Assembly (NCBI GenBank): GCA_947561715.1
Contig: OX387200.1
Span: 1,986,501-2,050,500 of the forward strand
DNA length: 64,000 nucleotides
From: Ascidia mentula
Lineage: Eukaryota; Chordata; Ascidiacea; Phlebobranchia; Ascidiidae
Reading direction: 5' to 3'
Part shown: positions 32,836 through 44,093 of the stretch, in pieces
Numbering within the stretch: the stretch's first letter is position 1
How the letters are laid out: every line of letters starts with the position of its first letter
Notes under the pieces: model-generated
What the model was told of the DNA's origin: nothing
What the model saw: the letters and a program-made list of their open reading frames with translations, nothing else
Database searches by the model: none
Position numbers and translations under genes: made by a program

Positions 32836-35800
32836 ATGATAAAAATGAGGATACTGTGTGCGTTGGTGTTCCTAATGACGACAATTTTGGTGTCTTCTGT
32901 ACAAGGTATTTTACTTGAGTAAAATTTGGTGTGTTTCTATAAATTCCTACTCATAGCACAAAAACATTTTATTTTTCCCACTGTAGTTGGAGAAATTCAA
33001 TTGGAGTCAAAGACAGGGAAGCAAGTTGCTGGCTCTATCGCTAAGTTGTCTATAGCTGTCGCCAGGGATGTGTACATGGTTAGTTGGATAGTTAACAACC
33101 AGGTAAAAACAACTTTTATGTTGTAAGATCATTTAAACTCGATATTGCGTATTATACGAAGACAGTGGGATCTTGTTCATGGCTAATATCCAACCCAACC
33201 CCCTGTACAAATCAAGCAAACGAAAAAGAATTTTTGGAACGTATTTCACTGGGGTATGATGGAACGTAAAAGAATATTAAATATGTCCAAGTATTGTGCT
33301 GCAGAATCAGTTATACTACCGATCCAGTGGTTTTGTATTTAAACATTACTGTGAAAGCTGAAGACAACGTCACTGTCGCGTCAGTTGTTGACACGGGCTA
33401 CGTCGAAATCGACAGCCTGACATACGTGGTTATTGCAGGTGAGTTGTTGTTAATATTTTTATGTACATGTTTGCTAGTGTCAAGTTCACACTTCAAGAAG
33501 ATTTTATAGTAACAAACATTTCTTGAAAGCTTTTACTATGAAATGCATTTCTTCATTGGTTAAACTCTCATCATATTTTATATAAGAACTGTTGCGTTCA
33601 TATGGAAAAGGTGACACTGTCCACTTGTCTTCTTGTAGTTGTGCAATTCCGGTGAAGGTTGTTGCATAATAATCGAAAGGACGAAATACTTTTTTTAATT
33701 ATGGAACGCCTTTTTGGTGTACACTGACATTTTTTAAGCACCTAAAATGCAAGACAGTTTTCATGTTTCCATGAATGGGTCAAGTTGATACACAAAAAAA
33801 TATTTTGATTTAAAGCTTGTCCGACATCACAAGCTGACAACGTGGTTGTAAAATCATCAAATCCTGTATATGATGCAAAAGGACTGTTCACGTGTTCAAA
33901 TATTGGAAAGTTATTCTACAGTAATAGCACAGAGTTGATTGATGCAAACACAACTTGTTTAGAAAATGCTGAGTGGTTTGGTCAAGCAAACTTACAATGC
34001 TGGTCAGGTTTGTTCCTTTGACAGTGACTTTGATTTGACCCGTACACATGTTTTTTTTTTTTTTTGCAAAAACAATATTCGACTTTCCACCAATTTTGTA
34101 ACAAGTCACGTAATCTGTGTTTTACTCGTTGCCTATGAAAAACAAAAATATTTGAATAAAGATTACGAAGTGTCATAATCATTTGAATTCCAGCTCCGTC
34201 AGTGAATTTAATGACAAACTTAACCAACAATAAGGGATTGGAAAATGAAGTCGCAGTGTTATCATGTCAATATGTGGATACCATTCCTTACGGAAACTCT
34301 ACAATTTATTGCACTGGAAATAAATCCATAAAAGCTACAAAGGTTGATATTTTTTTGTTATTTTTTTCCCGGCATTTTTATTGAAGAAATGCATAACCAG
34401 TATAACGACGCGGTATTGATGTTAAAATATGTTTGCAAATCTTGATAATGTCTAACTTATTGCAGAACAGCGACTATACGGTTGTGCTTACTCGTTCATT
34501 AAATGGATTGAATGTGTCATGCCAAGCAGATACTCCCTTCACACAAATGTACCCTAACACTGGGCTGTCGGATATAATTTATTCGGAAGTTTTATGTACG
34601 AATGTACTTACAACAAAAATTTCAGCAACAAGGTGTTAGCAGTTATGTATAATGTCGAGTTTTTTTCCACATTTCAGATAAACCATATGACGTGACGGCT
34701 GCTATTGAAGACAACATTCCATCAATGATAACTACCGGTTTAACAGCGTTCCTGAATTCTAGTCAAACTGTATCATTTTTATGTCTAAGTAACGCAAATC
34801 CAACAGCAAATTGTATATGGATGCACAACGAAACACAATTTTCTGCAAATTGTGTTACACATGTATATATAAACAAACCTGCGCACGTTTCATGCTTTGC
34901 TAGTAATGTTTATGGAATTTCGTTAAGTTCGACTTTACAGCTGGAAGTAGTGAAAGCTAACAGTAAGTAAATGGGTATTTCTTTTAAATTTTGGTCTGAC
35001 AATCATGTTTAAAACAGGAATTGTAATTCTTTCAAACAACAATAACACCAATCCTAAAGAAGGAGAAATATTGAGTTACGAATGTAGTATCGAATATCAA
35101 AATGAACTTAACACGACCATTACTTGGATCACCCCTTCTACAACTTTACACGGAAACAAACTTGATTTTCAAAATGTGTCTCGAAACGATTCTGGAAAAT
35201 ATGTTTGTGAAACGGTTGACGACTTTGGATCATTTTCGGATATCTTAAATTTGGACGTTTTATGTAAGTGACATTAATGAAACAATTTACACTAAATTAT
35301 GCGAAAATCGTATTTTCTATATCATGCATTACGTATTAATTGTTTTAGATCACCCCGAAGCAACAACAAGCGATAAGGTAACTTGTCTATGGAATGAAGT
35401 AGAAAACAGAACCTGCAGGTTTAATTATACTTCCAACCCTCCCACAAGCAACTTCACTCTGTCGCAAAACAGTAAATATAAACTTAAATTCATTAGAGTG
35501 GTTTTAGTTGCTTTTTTTGTTTTTTAGATACCAACACAAATTGTTCCAAATGTTTTGTACAAATAATTAGTGAAGGTTATCAAAGTCTTGTATTATTGCT
35601 TGAGGCAAGTTTTGTGATATTCAGTAGCAATAACTTAATTCTTCGTATTTCCTTTTGGAGGTTTTATAATCTGTTGGTATTGTGTACATGTACCGTTTTT
35701 AAAATGATAATCTATGGGAAACAATACAGTAAAACATGAAGGTAACAAATAACTTCTAAATTATATTCATGTTAAGTCGACAGGTAAAGGGCGAAATATA

Positions 35801-36308
35801 TACACTGCAAATATATTCCAGCGAGTTTCCAAAACATGTTCTTGATGTCAAGTTTAATGTTTTCGTATATTCGAACTGAATCGTGAATATTCGAACTGAA
35901 TCATCAAACGACCATACAATTTTCATTATTGCTGTATGTGCTTGTGTCGGAGATTTGCTGGTGCTGGGATTGACTGGAGGAGTGATTTGGTACCGAAGAA
36001 CGCGTGGAAATGTAACAACAAGCAAAGGTTTTTATAATAATGTTTCTTAAACTTTGCAAATCCCACGAATTTTCGTTTACGAATTACTAGGCATAAATCC
36101 TCATGTTTAACATCCAGCCAATAATATTTACAACAAAATAAATTTGGTGAAATTGCAATTGTGCCTATGTAAACGCTATAACGAGTTTAATGATTTTATG
36201 TTTGGTCGATTATATAAGATATCTCATTTTTTGTCTTAGTAGAAAATGAAAATAAACATGTGTACGAGAATGTAATGTTTGATTCAACTCCCCGCGAAAA
36301 CGTTTATG
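32836..36308 (+). CDS. Gene D: hybrid receptor with nonsense codon before the TM segment
   Basis: Exons: 32836-32905, 32987-33102, 33162-33253, 33305-33438, 33816-34007, 34194-34342, 34466-34595, 34678-34962, 35018-35263, 35349-35471, 35528-35604, then about 35790-36027 and 36243-36308. The signal peptide is followed by the three-exon N-terminal domain (type 2), then the CCP and three Ig domains of type 1. Exon lengths from the second Ig1 exon onward equal gene C, and the CCP and Ig1 start differ by one codon. In the TM exon the phase now needs an acceptor at aaag (35789), because the family acceptor gives a shifted frame. TGA at 35877-35879 then stops translation, giving a predicted 567-residue protein without an anchor. 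Downstream the same frame still encodes a TM and the tail HVYENV. It may be secreted, or newly disabled. The intron after 35604 uses a GC donor. A 20-bp direct duplication (atattcgaactgaatc) lies at the stop. Confidence 0.75.
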
Positions 36309-37434
36309 GTAAACTTATCATCTTAAATTGGATCATTTTCAGTTTTATACGCTATTTTTAAAACACAGATACAGAAATAAACTTTCATATATTGATAGTC
36401 AGATTGTTCCTTAAGATCCACAATACACGGAAATCAATTGAGTGGTTCAATTGCCAGCATGTTAAATAATTAAAAAAAAAATTAATGCAAAACGGACATT
36501 TTATAGTCCTTACCTTTAGTGTTGTCCCTACTTTGATTTACAATTATTTGCAAGTGTACAATGTTTTTTTATGTGCCAGTGTAATAAAAAATGTTGTATA
36601 CGGGGCTGGTCGTTTTGCTATGTATTTTTATTCTTTCTGACAATGCATTTGCAATTGAAGACAGACGTTAGTTTATTTGAATGCCAGCTTCGGTTTTGAT
36701 GACATTCAAAATGAAGTGCAGACAAATTAATTTATTTTTGCATTTCATCATTTTTTCGAAAACTTGTTTTTGTTTTTATTTTAGCTTTTCATCTTTATTA
36801 TTTCCACAAAAATTACACTTTCATATACAGAATACGACGTCTCCAGCTGATCTGTTGCTTGCTAACATAAAAAATAAAAAAGTTTTTTAGTAATTGTTGT
36901 TTCAAGGGCAAAGTATCGACCCCCAGTAATAGCAGTGTTTAGGTGTAGATTCTTCCAACCCTTTTGTAACGACTGAGCAAACAATCAAAGTGAAAGTGTT
37001 TTTGTGTATACTGTGACGTCATAGCCTTTAGCTAACAAGATCTGCTGGTAGGTTGCTGCGTCGATGAATTCAGAAATCGTGCTCCTGGTCTTTGCAATGA
37101 AAAATTTATTCACATTTGATATTGAATGCTTTGGATAAAAAGGCACAAAAAAAATTTAAATTATTGTGAAAGATTAATAAAAACGATTTACAAATGTGGT
37201 CAGTTAGCACCATTGCGACATTTATATCCTACAATTACTTCACATAACTTACATATTATCTCCATATCCATTGTATCGAAAGGGGATACCGACTATAAAT
37301 TCAGTCCCTTACAACTTAAACTTCCACTAAATAATTGAAACGAAACCTCCACAGTTACGAGTAAAGTGTCCCATTGTAGTTTGTTGCCACAATTGATTAA
37401 CTAGGTGACAACTTGACCATAGGACTGCTCACTA
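35404..37434. repeat. Segmental duplication, copy 2
   Basis: Counterpart of 853-2878, including the gene D 3' end and the flank with tgatctgttgcttgctaacat and acccccagtaatagcagtgtttagg. It lacks both short-element insertions and the retroelement. Confidence 0.85.
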
Positions 37435-38829
37435 AAAATAAACATTACATACGGTGAATTTCTCATGTCGTTACAGAAAGGAAATATTTTTAATGTTGCA
37501 CACAAATAGTCGAAGATAAATGCTTGGATTTGATGTATGACCCAAATGTGGATGTTTTTTAATATGAAACTAAAACCGGACCATTAGTGTGTTAACATGC
37601 AGTTTTTATATTAGAAAGTAGTAATTTGTTGTAAATCAAAATTCATCATATTCCCGATACATATATATTTTTTTGTACAAGAGAGGTAAAACATACTACA
37701 GACTTCGATTTTTATGCTGTAATCTTCTCTATTGCGACATCTAGTTGACGTCAGTTATAGAGTGGGGGCAGTACTAGAATGTCAATCATGTCACAAAAAC
37801 CAACACTTACGTAACATTATACAAATATATGTTCAGAAAATTACTGTTTGTATGGCAAACAAGCAAAGCGATGTGACGCGATGTTCACATTTGTCCGCTT
37901 GTGTGTACTGTGTAGTTGTAAAATGTTCTGCAGTAAGCATAGGACACACAACCCACAATCGCAACTGTAGAAAATAAACTATATCTTTTTACGATACATG
38001 GAAATTGAAACATTATCAGCCTTCTTAGTTCTAAGAGTTTGTCTTCCATTTTTTAAACCAGACTGGGATTTGAACCTCCTGTTCTCGAATCCCGATCAGG
38101 TTTTCTACTTGGTATATGAGTCGGGCACCAGACAGGTGTTGCCAATCCCACGGTTTCCTCACTTAAGAAAACTTTGACTCAATGTCAACATCTGGGGAAT
38201 GTAAATGCGGTATCTAGCAGTGGTTTACAATAATTAGGACAGCTAAGCAAATTTTACATGAAATTGTCATGTGTAATATTGCAGAGACTCTTCGGGCAAT
38301 ATTATGAATTTCCAAGGAACTTTAGATTGTCATGCAACAACTTTTCAATCTAATTAAGAGTCTTTTGTATTATTATTATGCCTGGAAGCATCAACAACGA
38401 ATTGTCACATGCAATTTTTCTGCGCTCCTGTGCTTTATTTTGTTACATTTTTGCAAAACGTTGTTTTTGCTGCATACAAACTTGCTGTTTCCCATTTGAG
38501 TCTAACGCCAACAACAAACTTGAAACCCAGGGTAATAGCTGTTCCATCAATTTATCATATTTGCACTTCTCATAGTAAAAGCAGATGTCGGCTACCATTC
38601 TACGTCCTTGACGAAGTAACGTTATTCACTGTTTATTTACAAATCCCACCGTTGGACGCAATGCCCTAAACGCCCTGTTCGTTTTAAAAGGTCCACAGAC
38701 TTAGAAGAAAAGAGATTTGCTTATCGAGGGCCGTACGAAGTTGAAACGGAAAGAAATATATGTTCTGTAAGAGAAGTTCGTTTATACTTTTCCTGGGGTC
38801 CAACACTTCAAACACACCAAGGCTTGACG
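37435..38829. other. Intergenic; one dispersed repeat
   Basis: 37536-37612 (tatgacccaaatgtggat...gtttttat) matches 40449-40525 inside gene E. No supported exon. Confidence 0.4.
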
Positions 38830-41800
38830 ATGAAATCGCAAAATTTGAATTCGTTAAATATTGTATGCATGATAGTTGCGACAGTTCAATGCTTTACTGC
38901 AAATGCACAACTAGGTACTTGGTAGAATAGAATTCAAAAGTTTTGTTTGTTCAAGCTTTTCTATATTTTAATTAGTTAATCATATAGCTTTGTTTTTTTG
39001 TCAGTTCAAAGGGAAATGGCTCTATCCTACAACACTTCAGTTCAGACGGTAAATTCAAAAGCCGACTTGTCAATTATTCTTCAAAACACAGCATTCTTTG
39101 TATCCTGGAGGATCAACGGCCAGGCAATTTGGAAATGGACTACAGTTAATATAAATAATAACAACATTGTCTTTAATTGAATTTACGTGTGTGCCAAAGA
39201 ATATACATGCTGTTTGGTGCTGGTTTTTTTTTATAATGTACAAACACTTAATCCATCTTAATAATTTAGGATGTTGTATCTTGCTTCCATCAGTTAAACG
39301 CATCCAATGTTGCGTTAAATTTATTGCCGAGCATTTATGAATTAAGGACCAGCGGGAGGTTAAGTATTGAATTGAAATTAAGCATTAGTAGTAGCACCAT
39401 TGCCATATTTGTTACCCAACAGCTATAATCTAAACTCATCTTCCATTGAGCTTTATCTCGGACTGCAAAACATTGAACTTGTGGACAACGGTACAACAAT
39501 TAACATGTACTCTGGTTCCCCCCCAACAAACTTAGGTTCTGTGACGTTTCAGGTAGCGGAAGGTAGGTCTTCTTTTTTCGCTATTAGCCTTATTATTGTA
39601 CAGTGGTAGATTGTTTTGCTGGCTACTGTCAATTTTTAAACGGTTATGGATTTTCAAAGCGAGCTTGTATGTTATCCCATTGTTTCTACTACAACAACTT
39701 AATGTTTCTTTCAGAATGTATTTGGATAAATGCAGGAAACATAGACCCCGAAATTCCAAAAGGTTGTACTTACGAAAGCACATGTTTTTTGAATTGTCTG
39801 GAAAGTTATAATGGCTCTGCAAAGGAAGTTTGTGGAGGCTGTGGTGAGGTGTATGTTGATCCTGCAGATAACTCATGTGAAAAAAGTAAGTTGCCTGAGT
39901 AAACTTTCCGCTAAATCCCATTTTAGCATTCGCTGCAAATATCAACCACTTTAAAACAAAATATTCTGACGATGTCTTGCAGTAACCTGCAGCACCGAAA
40001 ACCTCCCACTAAAATCTGGGTGTGTCGTTGTATCTGATGAAATTTATTACAATCAAACAACAATTGTTAATTGTGTGAACGGGTATGAAGAGTACTTATG
40101 CAATATTTACGGCCACCTTGAATTGGTGTCGTCATTATTAGGTAAGTTGAATAGTGAAAGTAAACGCAGGAGATGCTCAATTATTTCTAAGGCTTATGCA
40201 CTGAATTGTTATGTTTATGATTTTTGGTACAAAATTGTTTTTTATAAAGCTGAATATGAAGTGACAGTGAAAAGCAGTTGATGAAAAATCGTGAAAGATT
40301 TACACACGACAAGCAATAGGTTTTTTCCTGCGAAATTTAAAGAGCGAAAATTACTTTCCGAAATTACGTTTTAATTAATTACCAATAAATTATTCCTGAA
40401 ATGCAATCGGAGCTTCGAAACCCAGCATTGGTCCTAAAATACTAAAGTATGACCCGAATGTGGATTTTTTTAATATTAAATTAAGGCGGACCAGTATTGT
40501 GTAAACATACAGTTTTTATTTTTCGACAGTTGTATTCTGTCCATATACATAAGTAAACTTTCCGCTAAATCCCATTTTAGCATTCACAGCTTTAACCACT
40601 TTAAAACAAATTATTCTGACGATGTCCTGCAGTAACTTGCAGCACCGAAAATCTCCCACTAAAATCTGGATGTGCCATTGTATCTGATGACATTTATTAC
40701 AATCAAACAACAATTGTTAATTGTGTGAACGGGTATGAAGAGTACTTATGCAATATTTACGGCCACCTTGAATTGGTGTCGTCATTATTAGGTGAGTTAA
40801 ACATTAAACATTTGCTAATGTCATGAATTTTTATATTTATGATTTTTGGTACAAAATTGTTTTTTATAAAGCTGAATATGAAATGGCAACAATTCAACTT
40901 GTAGCTGGCTCAACAGCGCTAATCAGTGTAAAAGTGAGTGGCATCAACTTCACAGCTCATTGGAATATCAACAACCAGGTATGAAACTGATTTTATACTT
41001 TAGAAACACGATTATTACTTTGTCAATTACTTCACAGCCTGTTTCAATTTGTGCAAATGAAAATGGTGAAGGTTTGCAGTATAACACAGTCGATAATAAT
41101 TATACTGACAGGGTTGTAACGAGGTATGTACATCTCCAAACAAATTGTGTTTTCCTTTTGACAGAGCCTTTACTTTTACTGTATTTGAAACTTTACCTTG
41201 ATACTTCTTACAGTTTGGACTCCACATCCACATCAAATGTCTACAATGCTAGTCTTAGTTTATCACAAGTTACAATGAATGAGAATGATACGACCATTAC
41301 CCTGCACGCATTTCAAGAAGGAACAGTTGTTGCAGCAAAATCTCTCGAAATCTTTGCAGGTTCACATAATTATTTAAGATTTTTAAAATAATCATCAAAA
41401 ATATCAAACAATGTGAAAAGTAAATAAAAACTGGATCAAAAAACCAAAGGCCCCTGGCAAGCTGTCGATCGCACACCGTATCAATAATAATGTATTAAAA
41501 TCCCAATACAGCGATCTTTAGACAGCTCAGATGGATTTATTAAGAGAAAAATATATTTCGCCTAAAACGGCAAATATCAAACAAAACCTTTTTCAAAGGG
41601 GATGTGACTACGGAAGTAAATGTTCATTTGATTGCGTTACGCCTTTTAAGTATAAATTAAATGGAATTTGCCAAGGAGATGGAAGTGTTTTAGTTACTCA
41701 AGAATGCGGACAAAGTGAGAAATTATTTGAAAGACTTTGAATTTTGCACATATTATATTTTCTACAAATTTTAAACGAAAAGTACTTGTAATTATTCGCA

Positions 41801-42010
41801 CTCAAACGTTTAAAGGTTTGTAAATGACAGAAAAGGTCTCTGCATTTTGGATCCTTAAATTTAAATTATTTTTAAACAAAGTGTGTTGGAATAGATTGGG
41901 ACGATTGGAAATGGGCAACAATGTTGACCTGCGTTGTTTTTTCCGTCTTGTTTACGACAACATTTGTCATTTATTGCTACGCTGTAGGAACAAGAGTTCA
42001 TGGTCGTTAA
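38830..42010 (+). CDS. Gene E: type 2 receptor with duplicated Cys-rich exon
   Basis: Exons in phase: 38830-38914, 39005-39123, 39270-39358, 39423-39562, 39715-39885, 39983-40141, 40633-40791, 40872-40978, 41038-41123, 41214-41359, 41526-41714, and possibly 41895-42010. The signal peptide is followed by an N-domain (three exons), Cys-rich modules, a second N-domain and a further CCP-like module lacking its first Cys. The final exon would encode WATMLTCVVFSVLFTTTFVIYC as TM and a seven- to nine-residue tail. Its acceptor is weak. Exons 39983-40141 and 40633-40791 are near-identical copies. A truncated N-domain exon (40251-40281, early stop) trails the first copy and must be skipped. The donor after 39123 is GC and that after 41359 is poor. 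If both copies are used the product is 521 residues. Confidence 0.65.
39901..40885 (+). repeat. Tandem duplication of about 650 bp within gene E
   Basis: 39901-40281 and 40556-40885 match closely, including introns (aaactttccgctaaatcccattttagcattc), the 159-nt Cys-rich exon and the start of the next N-domain exon. The first copy of that N-domain exon has a stop after nine codons. Confidence 0.9.
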
Positions 42011-44093
42011 ATGGTATGTTTCAGAAATGCACATCTGGTCAGTGTATATTACAGGTTTTGTGACCATTTTTTGTTTGATTTTAGATTGAATCCCTGGCAA
42101 ACGACAATAGTTCCCAAAACTACAAAAATAACTTTTTCTTCGTGAAGACTTGTGTGCATTAATCTTACTACGAAATATACCATTGTTTGCTTATAAGTCC
42201 TATTTCGTGTGGACAAATTTCCCTTCTCGTGTATAAAAACAAAGACAATGCAACCATTTAGCATAAAAAAATTATTGTATTTCAAATGTTGTTTCCCATT
42301 TCGAGATAAGTGTGTTCTTGTTTTAAATTATTCACATCAGCCCAGGCATTGTCGATACGATAGCAGTGTCCGCCAAATAGGGACCTGCGCATTGGTGCGA
42401 ACCTGCCAAAGGGGTTTGCATGAAATATTGCTGCGTAAACATTCCTGGTAATCTTGCCATTTCATTCTTTGTATTATATTTTAGTTACAGATAATGAGAG
42501 AAGGAACCGGAAGATTCACTTTTGAATTAAGAAAATCCACTTTTGCGCTATCACGTAATTGTTTTGATATAAAATGTATTACACAGCTAATCGAAAAGTG
42601 GGTTGACTGCAACGCTAGAGTTCCCAAGAAATGTGCAAATGTTTCATTAGCTACTATTTGATTACAAGCAACAAAACATTACGAGAATGGGAATCAACCA
42701 AAACTAAGCTAAAAGAAAAGAATGCGACAACTTCGAATTGTTTGACCTTTAGGGTTTGTTTGCAAACTTAACCCTGCACGGTTAGGTGGACATAAAAGCT
42801 TTTCAAATACAAAAGGCCATTATTTCATAGATGCTATTATCTACCTTCTTTATCGCTTGTGTGCAATCAAACTTATATCAACTTACTGTGCCAATTAAAT
42901 TGCTACCGATGGGACAAGTTGCAAAATTATCTATAATTCGATTTCCTCAAGCGGAATAACGGTGATATTTAATTTGCCACTTGAAGTCGCTACCGAGCTA
43001 AATTTTCAGGCATATTTATTCGAACTGTACCATGCGTTTCAAAACTCCAAAACGTGCTAAAATAGGATTTTTTTTAGGGGTAAATACAAAATATTTGCGA
43101 ATATTACATTAAAATTATTATATTCGAACATCTGGTTGTAAAAAAACATTGAAAATGTTGATAAGCGCTTTCAGCAAAAGTTACGTCAATTTTATTGTTA
43201 CCCTGAAGAAGTCTCGCCGAATGGCAGACGAAACGCCCGTTACATTTAAAATGTACGTTTTTTGTTCCAGAATGTTTCCAGTTCGTTGAAATAAGTTTTT
43301 TTTTGTGTTGTATGCGCACCTAATGCTGACGGTTTTAACACGACTGAGCAAACAATCAAAGTGAAAGTGTTTTCGTATATACAGTGACGTCACAGCCCTG
43401 AGCCAACAATATCTGCTGGTAGGATGAGGTTATGAAACCAACAGAAGAAATTAATGCTTCAATGCGAAAGATTGCTTTGTCATGAAGTACACTTATCGTT
43501 AAATTTCACGGAGTACTTATAATATAATTTTAATTACTCAGTATCCTGTAATAAATTCAGCACCGTGCAGGAATGTATGAATTTACGGACAGAATGAAGT
43601 GCTACATGCATGGCACAATACAGAATTAATACTGGAATAGAAACAACAAAACTATGTTTCTTGCCACAAAATTATTTTGGATAAAATTACTTGTCGCAAT
43701 GATCAATCAATTAAATCATTTGAATGATTCTATTTCCATTTACACTTGACTATTGACTGGCGACATCTTTATTTCTGTATCTATAAAAAAGATGTGTACT
43801 GTGTGATTTATACCGAGAAAGCTAGAAAAACAAATAAGTACAAACCATAAAAGTGTTCTTGTTCTTGATGAAAATCTGTGTTGACGTCAGTGCTTGTAGT
43901 GTCTGTGCAAAACATACATCGTAGTACAGCAACGGTTTCTTATTTTATCAAATTTGTTTTAAAAAGGTGAAAAAATTCATTTCAATACCTTGATATTTTT
44001 TCTCTGTTTGTGGATAATTTACGTACATTTGGTCAATATGTAAATTTTCTGCAAAAATATTGCCTCACATGTAAATACCATTACATCAAATAA
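42011..44093. other. Intergenic with repeat fragments
   Basis: 42355-42432 is a fragment of the short interspersed element (gggacctgcgca, ttgcatgaaatattgctg). 43343-43392 is a CRE-ending repeat. 43190-43270 has a palindromic-element flavour (gaagtctcgccgaatggcagacgaaacg). No coding exon supported. Confidence 0.5.

Noticed and set aside
34052..34066. Poly-T run as a microsatellite of interest
   Set aside because: A 15-base homopolymer in an intron of gene D is ordinary in AT-rich DNA.
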